Shown here: positions 21,528 through 29,760 of the stretch, one piece after another
How the letters are laid out: the number at the start of each line of letters is the position of its first letter
Position numbering within the stretch: position 1 is the stretch's first letter
Assembly: GCA_023248635.1 (NCBI GenBank)
Contig: JAHFED010000017.1
Location: 1 to 64,000 of the forward strand
Source of the DNA: Myxococcales bacterium
Lineage (GTDB): Bacteria; Myxococcota; UBA727; VGSZ01
Length of the DNA stretch: 64,000 bases
Direction: 5' to 3'
The notes under the pieces: model-generated
What the model saw: only the letters and a program-made list of their open reading frames with translations
Database searches by the model: none
What the model was told of the DNA's origin: nothing
Translations under genes and position numbers: made by a program

Positions 21528-22982
21528 ATGCGCCTGCGTACCCTCCTTGCTCTGTTCCTCGCCCTGCCCGTCTTGGGCGGCCCCCCCGTCGTCGGCACGG
21601 CAGCGCTGCCCGCGGGCGTGTCGGCTGCAGCCAACACCGTGCTCTTCGAGCAGAGCCTGGTCGTGAACCTGGCCGGCGAGGACGTCGGCACCATGTCCTC
21701 GCGCGATGTGAAGACGGCGACGGGCACCTTCTTGCTCGAGCGCAAGAGCGACCTGACCATCCGCCGCGGCACCACCGTCACCAAGCTGCAGACGACGACC
21801 TTGGTGACCCTGGCCAAAGACGGTGCGCCGCTGTCGTACCGCTTCGAAAAAACCGATCCCGGCGGTTCCCTCGTCGTCGACGCTGTGGTCATCGATGGCG
21901 GCAAGAACCTGAGGCTCACCAGCAAGCAAAACGGTGCGTCGGTCGAAAACAAGGTCGCTCTCCCCGCCGACACGACCTTCGCGGTGGCCTTGGAGCACCA
22001 GGTTCGTTCCGCTCCCAAAGACGGCACCAAGATCACGCGATCGGTGGTGCTAGAGGAGCTGGGCGCGGTGGTGCCGATGACGACGACGGTGACCCAGACC
22101 GCGACGGGCACCTTCATGGTGTCGGCGACCTTCTCGGGCATCACCACCGACGAAGAAATCGACGCCAAAGGCCGCACCCTCGTCGCCCGCACTCCCGCGG
22201 TGGGCCTGGTCGCTTATCCCTGGGGCAAGGCCCCCAAAGACATCGAGGCAGCACTCAAAGGCAACAAGAAGGCCGATCTCTTGGCGGTGTCGACGTGGAA
22301 GGTGAAGACGGTGCCCCTGCCGGCCCACCGCGTCGTCTATCGCATCACCACCCCCGACGCCGACCTCTTCGCCGTGCCCGAAGACCTGCGCCAGAAGGTC
22401 ATCGCCCGCACCAAGGACCACGTCGACGTCGAAGTGAAGGCAGGCCTCACCACCGCGGGCCCATTGGTGGGCGAGGTGAAAAAGCGCGCGCTCTCGGCGA
22501 CGCCCTACGAAGCCGTGGCCGACCCCCGCATCCAAAAGGCCGCCCAAGACGCCGTCGTCGGCGCCGCCAGCGACGCTGACAAAGTGAAGATGCTGGCCGC
22601 CTTCGTCTTTCACCACGTCGAGAAAAAGGGGCTCGATCGCGGCTACGCGCCGGCCATCGCCACCCTTGAAAGCAAGGCCGGCGACTGCACCGAGCACAGC
22701 GTGCTGCTCTCGGCCCTGTTGAAGAGCCAGGGCCTGCCCACCCGCATCGTCGACGGCGTCGTCGTCGACGGCGGCAACGCGGGCTATCACGAGTGGGTCG
22801 AGGTCAACCTCGGCGCGGGCTTCATCCCCGTCGACCCCACCTTCAACGCCTGGCCCGCCGGCCCGGAGCGTCTCAAGCTCGCCGAAGGCAGCACCTTGCC
22901 CGACGAACACCTGGGGCTGAGCCTGGCTGCAGCTCGTTTGCTGAAGAGCGGCGTGAAGCTCGAGGTTCTGAGCGCCGAGTAG
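21528..22982 (+). CDS. Exported transglutaminase-like protein
   Basis: 484 residues. N-terminal signal peptide MRLRTLLALFLALPVLGG. Residues ~35-300 form a beta-rich region without clear family. The transglutaminase/protease-like core follows: catalytic Cys387 (AGDCTEHS), His421 (YHEWVEV) and Asp436 (IPVDPTFN), in the order and spacing of the papain-like transglutaminase superfamily. It probably acts in the periplasm or at the surface as a peptidase or cross-linking enzyme; the substrate is unknown. ATG 21528 has GAGG upstream. The 174-nt gap before it holds no gene. The TonB-like gene follows after 24 nt. Confidence 0.85.
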   Translation: MRLRTLLALFLALPVLGGPPVVGTAALPAGVSAAANTVLFEQSLVVNLAGEDVGTMSSRDVKTATGTFLLERKSDLTIRRGTTVTKLQTTTLVTLAKDGAPLSYRFEKTDPGGSLVVDAVVIDGGKNLRLTSKQNGASVENKVALPADTTFAVALEHQVRSAPKDGTKITRSVVLEELGAVVPMTTTVTQTATGTFMVSATFSGITTDEEIDAKGRTLVARTPAVGLVAYPWGKAPKDIEAALKGNKKADLLAVSTWKVKTVPLPAHRVVYRITTPDADLFAVPEDLRQKVIARTKDHVDVEVKAGLTTAGPLVGEVKKRALSATPYEAVADPRIQKAAQDAVVGAASDADKVKMLAAFVFHHVEKKGLDRGYAPAIATLESKAGDCTEHSVLLSALLKSQGLPTRIVDGVVVDGGNAGYHEWVEVNLGAGFIPVDPTFNAWPAGPERLKLAEGSTLPDEHLGLSLAAARLLKSGVKLEVLSAE

Positions 22983-23006
22983 GGCCGTCTGGTTGCCCCG
23001 AAGTGT

Positions 23007-24233
23007 GTGGTGGTTAGCGTGGGCTCCGCCGTGGAGGATTCCCAGCTCACCCAAGGTGTTGGCCGTCCTCGTCGAAGGTCGATGCGCGGTCTTGCTGCGC
23101 TGCTGGGCGCCTTGGTCGTGCACGGGCTGGTGCCGCTCGTCGTCGAACATTCCGACGTGCGGGTGCTCTTTCCCCCCCACGAGCGCGTTGCGATCACCGT
23201 CGTGCCCCCGCCCCCTCTGCCCCCTCCTCCTGCCCCGGAGCCGCTGCTCCCATCGCCGGAGCCCCGGCTGCCCCGCGACGTCCCTCCGCCCACCTCGACG
23301 CCCCTGGTGGAGCCGCCGGCAGATCCGATGCCAGCGGCTCCGACGAGCGCCTCGCCACCAGCTGGGACGCCGCTGCCTGAGCCTGCTCCACGCAGCGTCA
23401 TGCGCCTGCCCCGGGGACCGTCGACGATGGATCGGGTGCTCGGTGCCGGTGATCCCCTCGCGCCCTCGCGGGCCAGCCTCGAGCGGGCCCTCGATCTCCA
23501 AGTCGACAAGCCGGTCAGCGATAAAGAGGCAGCGGGCCGCGCGGCGGTGCAAGCACTCCAAGCCGACCTCGCCGACGACGCCGTCAGCGCCGGGCTCGCT
23601 GATGACTATTTCCGCACCCTCAAGGGGCATGTCGAAACGCAGTGGCACCCAGAGATGGCCCACCTCAACGACGGCGGCGCCAGCACCACGCAGCTGGGCA
23701 TGATGCGCGGCCTCGTCGAGGACACCGCGGCCTGGGGCGAGATGTGGCAGGCCTACATGGACCTCGCCAAGCAGTACGCCAACGGCGAGCAACCACGGCT
23801 CGAGATCGCGCGCCGCGAACGACTGCGGGAGCTCATGCGCAGCCGCAAGGGAGCCTTTCGCGTGCACGCCATCTCCGAGCTGAAGCTGACCCAGGACCCC
23901 GAGGGCAAGCTGCTGCTGCTCGAGCTGCCACTGCCTTCAGGACATCCCAACATCGACGAAGGCATGCGCGAGGCGGTGGTGCAGGCTCTGCGCGCCATGG
24001 TCGATCCGCCCCCGTCGCGCGTGCACCACGGCCGCAGCTTCTCGTCGTGGTGGAGGCTGCGGGCCACCTGGACCATGGTGCCGCCGACGGCCTTCCTGAC
24101 CGGCGCCGGCTTCGACATGACGCCCAAGGGCTTCACTGTCGACGTCCCCTTCGAGATCAAGCTCACGACCAACGTGATCCTCCTGCGCACCGACGCGCGC
24201 ACCAGCATCAACGCCGAAGGCTCACCGGAGTGA
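23007..24233 (+). CDS. TonB-like periplasm-spanning protein
   Basis: Up to 408 residues. An Arg-rich cytoplasmic segment (RPRRRSMRG) precedes a single N-terminal transmembrane helix (LAALLGALVVHGLVPLVV). A long Pro-rich segment follows (PPPPLPPPPAPEPLLPSPEPRLP), as in TonB, where it spans the periplasm. The C-terminal half has helices (DYFRTLKGHVETQWHPEM) and a beta-rich end (VHAISELKLTQDPEGKLLLL; TPKGFTVDVPFEIKLTTN) recalling a TonB C-terminal domain. Start is uncertain: GTG 23007/23010 keep the basic N-terminus, while ATG 23082 has GAAGG close upstream. No exbB or exbD is in the window. Transfer of proton-motive energy to an outer-membrane partner is a family-based inference. Confidence 0.7.
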   Translation: MVVSVGSAVEDSQLTQGVGRPRRRSMRGLAALLGALVVHGLVPLVVEHSDVRVLFPPHERVAITVVPPPPLPPPPAPEPLLPSPEPRLPRDVPPPTSTPLVEPPADPMPAAPTSASPPAGTPLPEPAPRSVMRLPRGPSTMDRVLGAGDPLAPSRASLERALDLQVDKPVSDKEAAGRAAVQALQADLADDAVSAGLADDYFRTLKGHVETQWHPEMAHLNDGGASTTQLGMMRGLVEDTAAWGEMWQAYMDLAKQYANGEQPRLEIARRERLRELMRSRKGAFRVHAISELKLTQDPEGKLLLLELPLPSGHPNIDEGMREAVVQALRAMVDPPPSRVHHGRSFSSWWRLRATWTMVPPTAFLTGAGFDMTPKGFTVDVPFEIKLTTNVILLRTDARTSINAEGSPE

Positions 24234-24353
24234 CGACGTCGACGCCCTGCGTTGAGCGGGCTCTCCGTCAGCCGACCGATAGACGCTCGCGTTCCCCCGT
24301 TTGACGAGGGCAAGAGCGCGCGAGACACAGGGCTCCTTGCACAGGGGGCCTCC

Positions 24354-27300
24354 ATGCGTTCGTCGTCGGCACAGCCACACCGCATCGCCACCGTCGGGAC
24401 GCGTCGGCGTCTCGAGCTTGGGTACTTCACCGCAGCCATCGCCTTGGCAGGGTTGGGCAGCTGCAACTGCGACGAGCTCGTCGCTCAGATCCCCACACCC
24501 GAGATCGGCATCCTCGACGAGCAGGGCAACCTGCACAGCGACGCCGACCCCTGGATGCTCGTCGCCTTCGGTGACGCCGACAGCGGCCAGAGCGTCCAGC
24601 GCAACTTGAAGGTGAAAAACGTCGGCAGCGCCCGGCTCCACATCTCTCAGGTGTGCCTGGTCAACGCCCACGACGAGGCCAGCGCGCTGAACGCCGACCT
24701 TCCCTGTCTCGGCAACGGTGCCGCGCCCTTCGTGTTTCCGCTGCTGCTCGGCACCGAGCTCCAAGCCGAAGAAACCGTCGACCTGCCCGTCACCTTTCGC
24801 CCCACCGCCGGCGGCCCTCAGAGCGTATTTCTGCGCGTGGGCAGCGACGCTGGCGCCGAACCCCTGGCAGCGGTGCAGCTCACCGGACGCGGCACCGATG
24901 GCGCCCTGTGCGCCGATCCCCTGGTGGACTTCGGCGACGTCGTCGTGGGGACCACAGCCACCCGTCAGGTCGTGGTCACCAATTGCGGCGTCAAGCCGGT
25001 CGTCGTCGACACCTTCGCCTTCGCGCGCAACCCCGACAGCGCCTTTGGCGTCAGCATGGCCGCCGCCGACGTCGTCGTACCCCTGGGCCCCCTCGCGGGC
25101 GGCGCGACCTTCACCCTCGACGTGAGCTTCACGCCCACCCAGCCGGTGCCCTACGTCGACGTCCGCAGCGGCGACATCCGCGCGACCACCGCCGCGCCCT
25201 ATGCCGCCATCTACGACATCATCCTCATCGGGCGCGGCACCGAGCTCCCCAGCTGCCGCGTCAACGTCGTCCCCAGCGTCGTCAACTTCGGCGGCGTTGC
25301 CAGCAACAGCACCCAGACCCGCCAGCTCATCGTGCAATCCGTCGGGCAGTGCGCGTGTAACCTCACCGGCTTCACCGGACCCACGCCATCCGACGTCGGC
25401 TTCGCCATCCCCTCGCCGCCCGCGCTCCCCGTCGTGCTCAAGGGCACCACGGGCTGTGCCAGCGATCCCAGCGACGCTGCCAGCGCGCCCTCCTCCCTCG
25501 CCGTCGACGTCACCTACACCTCACCTGACCGGGCCATCCCCGTCGCCGACCGCGCCACCGTCGAGGTCACCACCGACGCACCCATCGATCCCACCCGCAC
25601 GGTCAACCTTGAAGCCAACGGCGGCGGCGCGCCCTTTTGCCAGCTCGACGTCACCCCCCACAGCAGCAGCTCTGGCACCGGCTTCTCCTCCCTCGGAGCC
25701 CAGGGTCGTCACGGCGTCGTCGAATTCGGTCGCGCGTCCATCCACATCGAAAAGCGTCTGCCGATCACGCTGACCAACGTCGGCAACGCGCGCTGCAACG
25801 TGACCCAGGTGGTCTACGACAAAGCCGACAACACGCTGGACAACGAATTCCACCTCGAGGACGACGCCGGCGGCAGCGGTGTGAACCTTCCCGCCTTCGC
25901 CATCGAGCCCGGCCAGAACCGGACCTTCCAGGCGGTGTTTGCCCCCACCCACACCATCGAAGCCGAGAATCCCTTCGACGTGTTTTCCTTCGGCTCCTAC
26001 TCCGGCGCCACCGGCGATCAGGCCATCTTTTGCGGCCTGTTCAGCCCAAACACCCGCTGCAACGGCGTCGCCTTCGTCACCGACGACCTGGTCACCGACA
26101 TGCTGTCGTCGTCGACGGTACCGGGACGCTTCTCCATCGGCTTCTCGGGCACTCCGGTCGAGCCCTCCGTCGACGTCATCCCGGCCGAACTGGACTTCGG
26201 CCTCGTCACCGTCGACTGCGGATCTCCCGAGCGCCGCACCACCCTCTACAACACGGGGGCTGCGGATCTGCTCGTGGGTCAGCCCACCATCGATCCGGCC
26301 ACCACGCCGGCGACCTTCGAGGTGCTGTCGACGTCAAATCCCGGTGATTCTCCGACGAATCTCACGAGTGGTTGGCCCTACACCGTGGCGCCGGGCGCCT
26401 CGATGAGCATCGCGGTTCGCTATTTCGCGCGCTCCGAAGGTGTACAGAACGCGCTGCTGGTCATCCCCACCGTCGAGAGCACGGGCGGCAGCCAGGTCGA
26501 CGGCCCACCTGTGACGGTCCCGCTGCGCGGCGAGGGCACCTTCGAGCGTGAACAGACCGACATTTTCGATCAGGCCAGCGAGCCCACGGTCGACGTGCTC
26601 TTCGTCGTCGACGACTCCGGCTCCATGAGCGACGACCAAGAAGAGCTCGCCGACAACTTCCCGCAGTTCTTCACCGCCTCCAATGTCGACGACGCCAACT
26701 ACCACATCGCCGTGACCACCACGCTCACCGTCGACGAGGGCTGCGTCGACATCACCGGCACGGGCTCTTGCTCCGACGACGAAATGTCGGGCTACTACAC
26801 GGTGGGCCGCAGCGGGAACGATCGCTTCCTCACGCCGGTGTCGACGAACCCTGAGGGGCAGTTCAGCGACAACGTGCATGTCAGCGACACGAAGATCCCC
26901 GACCGCGATGCCTCGGACGCCGGCGAGGGAGGCCTGCGCGCGGCCTACAACTTCTTGTCCGCGCCCAAGATTGGCGATCCGGCGATCAACGGCGGATTCC
27001 TGCGCGATGAGGCCAAGCTCCACGTGATCATCGTGTCCGACGAGCCCGACCAGTCCCGCGGGCCCACCGATCTCTACATCGACTTTTTTCAAAATCTGAA
27101 GGGCTTCCGAAACTCCAGCCTCGTCGCGGTTTCGGCCATCGCCAAGCGCGGCGGCGAGACCTGCACCGCAGACGATCCCGACGTCGGCAGCGGCCGCTAC
27201 GAAGACGTCGTCACCGCCACCAATGGCACCTTCCAGTCCCTGTGCGATCAAGATTGGACCAACGGCATGCGAGCCCTCGGCCTGGACTCGTTGGGCCTGC

Positions 27301-27521
27301 AGGTGGAGTTCTTTCTGACCCGCGCGGCCACCGCCGAGACCCTCGAGGTGTGCGTGCGCTCGGGGTCGCCGACGGCGTCCTGCGTGCCCGTGGCCCAGAC
27401 CAGCGCTGGCAGCGCCAGCGGCTACTTCTATGACGCCGCGGCGAATTCCATCGTCTTCAACGGCCAACCGCCGCCGCGCAGCTCGCGCATCGAAGCCCAC
27501 TACGAATCGTTCTGTTTCTAG
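24354..27521 (+). CDS. Lipoprotein with choice-of-anchor/ASPM-type repeats and a VWA domain
   Basis: 1055 residues. ATG 24354 has AGGGGG upstream and starts an N-region ending in a hydrophobic segment and SCNC (lipobox). Residues ~40-720 contain at least four 'choice-of-anchor D'/abnormal-spindle-like Ig modules, recognisable as 'VDFGDVVVGTTATRQVVVTN', 'VNFGGVASNSTQTRQLIVQS' and 'LDFGLVTVDCGSPERRTTLYN'. A von Willebrand factor A domain follows (~740-1000) with the MIDAS motif DDSGSMSDD and later metal residues. The C-terminus has several Cys. VWA domains bind protein ligands in a metal-dependent way, so a surface adhesin or assembly factor is likely. It is the last gene of the repeat-bounded block. 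Confidence 0.85.
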   Translation: MRSSSAQPHRIATVGTRRRLELGYFTAAIALAGLGSCNCDELVAQIPTPEIGILDEQGNLHSDADPWMLVAFGDADSGQSVQRNLKVKNVGSARLHISQVCLVNAHDEASALNADLPCLGNGAAPFVFPLLLGTELQAEETVDLPVTFRPTAGGPQSVFLRVGSDAGAEPLAAVQLTGRGTDGALCADPLVDFGDVVVGTTATRQVVVTNCGVKPVVVDTFAFARNPDSAFGVSMAAADVVVPLGPLAGGATFTLDVSFTPTQPVPYVDVRSGDIRATTAAPYAAIYDIILIGRGTELPSCRVNVVPSVVNFGGVASNSTQTRQLIVQSVGQCACNLTGFTGPTPSDVGFAIPSPPALPVVLKGTTGCASDPSDAASAPSSLAVDVTYTSPDRAIPVADRATVEVTTDAPIDPTRTVNLEANGGGAPFCQLDVTPHSSSSGTGFSSLGAQGRHGVVEFGRASIHIEKRLPITLTNVGNARCNVTQVVYDKADNTLDNEFHLEDDAGGSGVNLPAFAIEPGQNRTFQAVFAPTHTIEAENPFDVFSFGSYSGATGDQAIFCGLFSPNTRCNGVAFVTDDLVTDMLSSSTVPGRFSIGFSGTPVEPSVDVIPAELDFGLVTVDCGSPERRTTLYNTGAADLLVGQPTIDPATTPATFEVLSTSNPGDSPTNLTSGWPYTVAPGASMSIAVRYFARSEGVQNALLVIPTVESTGGSQVDGPPVTVPLRGEGTFEREQTDIFDQASEPTVDVLFVVDDSGSMSDDQEELADNFPQFFTASNVDDANYHIAVTTTLTVDEGCVDITGTGSCSDDEMSGYYTVGRSGNDRFLTPVSTNPEGQFSDNVHVSDTKIPDRDASDAGEGGLRAAYNFLSAPKIGDPAINGGFLRDEAKLHVIIVSDEPDQSRGPTDLYIDFFQNLKGFRNSSLVAVSAIAKRGGETCTADDPDVGSGRYEDVVTATNGTFQSLCDQDWTNGMRALGLDSLGLQVEFFLTRAATAETLEVCVRSGSPTASCVPVAQTSAGSASGYFYDAAANSIVFNGQPPPRSSRIEAHYESFCF

Positions 27522-27559
27522 CTCGGCCAGGGACGCGACCGGGGAGTCGCTCACCAGCC

Positions 27560-27589
27560 AATTCTCTGCCCTCAGGCCGGGCGGCCAAT
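27560..27589. repeat. Inverted repeat copy 2 (30 nt), reverse complement of 21093-21122
   Basis: Reads AATTCTCTGCCCTCA then GGCCGGGCGGCC on the plus strand, the exact reverse complement of the first copy. It lies between the end of the VWA lipoprotein and the next gene, covering the region where a -35 element of that gene would be. Confidence 0.8.
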
Positions 27590-27604
27590 GGGCTATGACA
27601 GCGT

Positions 27605-28312
27605 GTGACCACCCGCCGCGACCCTCCTGATCTCCGGAGCCACCGGGCCCCCACAGAATCGACGGCCCTGATCGAGCAACCGATGTTCTCCGACGACGGA
27701 GAGGGAGAGCGCCAGGTCTTCGACGACGTCGACGAGCTACGCGACTACGGCGTCACAGCCCCTCCCCTGGCAGCCCCACTGGCTGCCGACGACGCCGCCA
27801 CCGGCCGTTTCGATCTCGCCAGCCTCGACGACTACGACGGCCTGCCTTCGGCTCATATCTCTGAGCTCGACAACGAGGTGCACTCCGGCGGTGCGCCGAC
27901 GGCGATCATGCAGCTGCCACCCGAGATGGACGAGGCCCACGCCAACACCGATACGGCCGAGAGCAATGTCGTCGCCGCCGACAGCGTCGAGATGATGCGC
28001 TGGAGCGCGGGTCAGCCTCAAAACGCAGCCGAAGCGCCGAAGAAAAGCTCGGTCATCAGCACCACGTTGCCGGCCCTTTCCGTGACCGCTGTCCGCGCCG
28101 CCTCCGAGGCGCTGCACGTCGACGCACCGCCGCCGCCGGTGGCCCAGTTGGGCGCGCCACCACTGGTGGAGGTGCGCCGGCTCGCCGAAGAAGCCCTCGC
28201 CGCCGTCCAAGGCGCCCAAGCCTGCGTCCGCGGTCATCCTGACGCGATCCTGCACCGTCAGTTGGACCGAGCGCTGTCCGCCCTCGCCCAGCTCCTGGAT
28301 GAGACGGACTAA
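27605..28312 (+). CDS. Hypothetical acidic protein with C-terminal helices
   Basis: 235 residues, not recognised. Residues 1-150 are Asp/Glu/Ala/Pro-rich and look disordered, without signal peptide or membrane helix. Residues 155-235 form one or two amphipathic helices (LVEVRRLAEEALAAVQGAQACVRG; LHRQLDRALSALAQLLDETD) that could be a helical-bundle interaction module. The start GTG 27605 has no Shine-Dalgarno; TATGAC at 27594-27599 is only 5 nt upstream, which fits a leaderless transcript. The coding style (GC-rich third positions) matches genuine genes. The large hairpin segment begins at its stop codon. Confidence 0.6.
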   Translation: MTTRRDPPDLRSHRAPTESTALIEQPMFSDDGEGERQVFDDVDELRDYGVTAPPLAAPLAADDAATGRFDLASLDDYDGLPSAHISELDNEVHSGGAPTAIMQLPPEMDEAHANTDTAESNVVAADSVEMMRWSAGQPQNAAEAPKKSSVISTTLPALSVTAVRAASEALHVDAPPPPVAQLGAPPLVEVRRLAEEALAAVQGAQACVRGHPDAILHRQLDRALSALAQLLDETD

Positions 28313-28501
28313 TCCCCGATCTCGCTGAACTTCGACCGCGGACCGGTCTCGTTCAGCTCCGTCGGGGATGCTCTTCTGGGAGGTCTGGTGCAGACCTCCC
28401 CCCGCGCCGCCGGAGCCGGACGCGGGGCCCCCCACCAACTCCGCGTTCCGCGGGCGCGCTTCACGCGCATCATCCTGCGTCTTTCCCATCTCGGAACGCG
28501 G
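28312..28501. ncRNA. Candidate structured RNA: at least four consecutive hairpins in a 322-nt gene-free gap
   Basis: The gap 28313-28634 has no credible ORF but is full of inverted repeats. Hairpin A (28312-28369) has three stacked stems: ATCCCCGA/TCGGGGAT, GCTGAAC/GTTCAGC and GACCG/CGGTC, separated by small internal loops and closed by a 5-nt loop. Hairpin B (28378-28400) has a perfect 10-bp stem GGGAGGTCTG/CAGACCTCCC with a 3-nt loop. Hairpin C is CCCGCG 28401-28406 with CGCGGG 28421-28426. Stem D is CCGCGTTCC 28441-28449 with GGAACGCGG 28493-28501, enclosing GCGCG/CGCGC at 28454-28468. No U-tract follows hairpin A or B, so simple terminators are unlikely. The transcribed strand cannot be told; read-through from the gene ending at 28312 would favour plus. 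No known RNA family was matched by eye. The rest of the gap (28502-28634) holds weaker GC-rich repeats and the Shine-Dalgarno of the next gene. Confidence 0.45.
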
Positions 28502-28634
28502 TCGAACATCAAGCGGACGCGGGATAATCCACGGCACCGCGCGCATGCGCTTCTGGTCGGCCGCGCTGCGGTCCCCCCGGCGGATCGGCTCCCAGGGCCT
28601 TCTCGACGACAATTCGCCGTGACAGGGATGAGGA

Positions 28635-29675
28635 ATGTCCGCCCACTTTAGCGTTTTTGTCACCGGCGCCACCGGCTTCATCGGGCGTCACACCGTCGAG
28701 GCGCTGCGGGGTGCTGGGCACCAGGTGCGCGCTCTGTGTCGCTCCGCCGAACCAGGTCTGGCAGCCCTTGGTGCGGACATCGTCCGAGGTGACGTGCTCG
28801 ACCAGCGGCTGGTGCACGAAGCGGTGAAGGGCGTCGACGTCGTAGTCCACGGCGCTGGCTTGGTCTCTCGCAACGTCGACGACGCCAGCACCATGCTGCG
28901 CCTGCATGTGAACGGGACCCGCAACGTCGTTGGCGCCGCTGCCGCCGCTGGGGTGCGCCGGGTCGTGCACCTGTCGACGTCGGGGACGGTGGCGGTCTCT
29001 GACGATGCCAGCCTGGTCCTCAAAGAGAGCGACCGGGTTCCTTTCGAGCAGTTGGCGCGCTTTCCCTACTACTTGTCCAAGTGGCTCGCCGAGCGCACGG
29101 CGGCAGACCTCGTCGACGGCAGCCGCACGGAGCTTGTCACCCTCAACCCTTCTTTGGCTCTGGGACCGGGCGATGTGCGGGGATCCTCGACCGAAGACGT
29201 TCGCCGCTTCCTCAAGCGCGAGTTGCCCATCGTCCCCTCGGGAGGCTTCTCCTTCGTCGACGCCCGCGACGTCGCCGACGTCGTCGTCACAGCTCTTCAC
29301 CGCGGCAAGTCCGGCGAACGCTACCTCTTGGGCGCCCTGAACCTCACCTTCGCCCAGTTCTTTCAACGCCTCGAGCGGGTCAGTGGTGTCAAGGGACCCA
29401 CGCTCTCCTTCGTGCTGCCCAAACAGCTGACCACCTTCGGCATCGGCTTCCTCGAGCGGGCGGCGTCGGCCATCGGCGCCAAGCTCCCTGTGACGTCGAC
29501 GGAAGCCGAGATGGCCTCGGCCTTTTGGTACTGCGACAGCCGCAAGGCCGCCGTCGAGCTGGGCTTTCGGCCCCGCGATCCCATGCACACCTTGCTCGAC
29601 ACCGTGAAGGACATCCGCGGCCAGGGCAAAAAGGAAAAGCTGGTGACGTCGTCGTCGACGCCAGCGGCCGCCTGA
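28635..29675 (+). CDS. NAD(P)-dependent epimerase/dehydratase (extended SDR)
   Basis: 346 residues. Rossmann motif VTGATGFIGRHTVEAL (residues 9-24), Asp in GDVLD, then VHLSTSGTVA with the catalytic Ser/Thr, and the active-site YYLSK (Tyr-x-x-x-Lys) near 136-140. It is closest in pattern to the dihydroflavonol reductase/3-beta-HSD/HpnA-like branch of extended short-chain dehydrogenases, which reduce or epimerise sugars, steroids or hopanoid-linked groups. The C-terminal half carries a long helix pair but no transmembrane segment. ATG 28635 has GAGGA just upstream. It stands alone between the structured gap and nhaA; substrate not inferable. Confidence 0.88.
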   Translation: MSAHFSVFVTGATGFIGRHTVEALRGAGHQVRALCRSAEPGLAALGADIVRGDVLDQRLVHEAVKGVDVVVHGAGLVSRNVDDASTMLRLHVNGTRNVVGAAAAAGVRRVVHLSTSGTVAVSDDASLVLKESDRVPFEQLARFPYYLSKWLAERTAADLVDGSRTELVTLNPSLALGPGDVRGSSTEDVRRFLKRELPIVPSGGFSFVDARDVADVVVTALHRGKSGERYLLGALNLTFAQFFQRLERVSGVKGPTLSFVLPKQLTTFGIGFLERAASAIGAKLPVTSTEAEMASAFWYCDSRKAAVELGFRPRDPMHTLLDTVKDIRGQGKKEKLVTSSSTPAAA

Positions 29676-29760
29676 CTGGGGCTGCCCGCTGCCGCGCCCC
29701 AGAAGCCACCCGGGAGCGACCAAGGGATCGCTCCGCCGCAGCGCTGTATGGTGCGTCGCG

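Noticed and set aside
28441-28560. Resemblance to 5S rRNA (TTCCCATCTCGGAAC...CATCAAGC)
   Set aside because: A few words are 5S-like, but spacing is wrong, the closing stem I is missing and no 16S or 23S gene is near.
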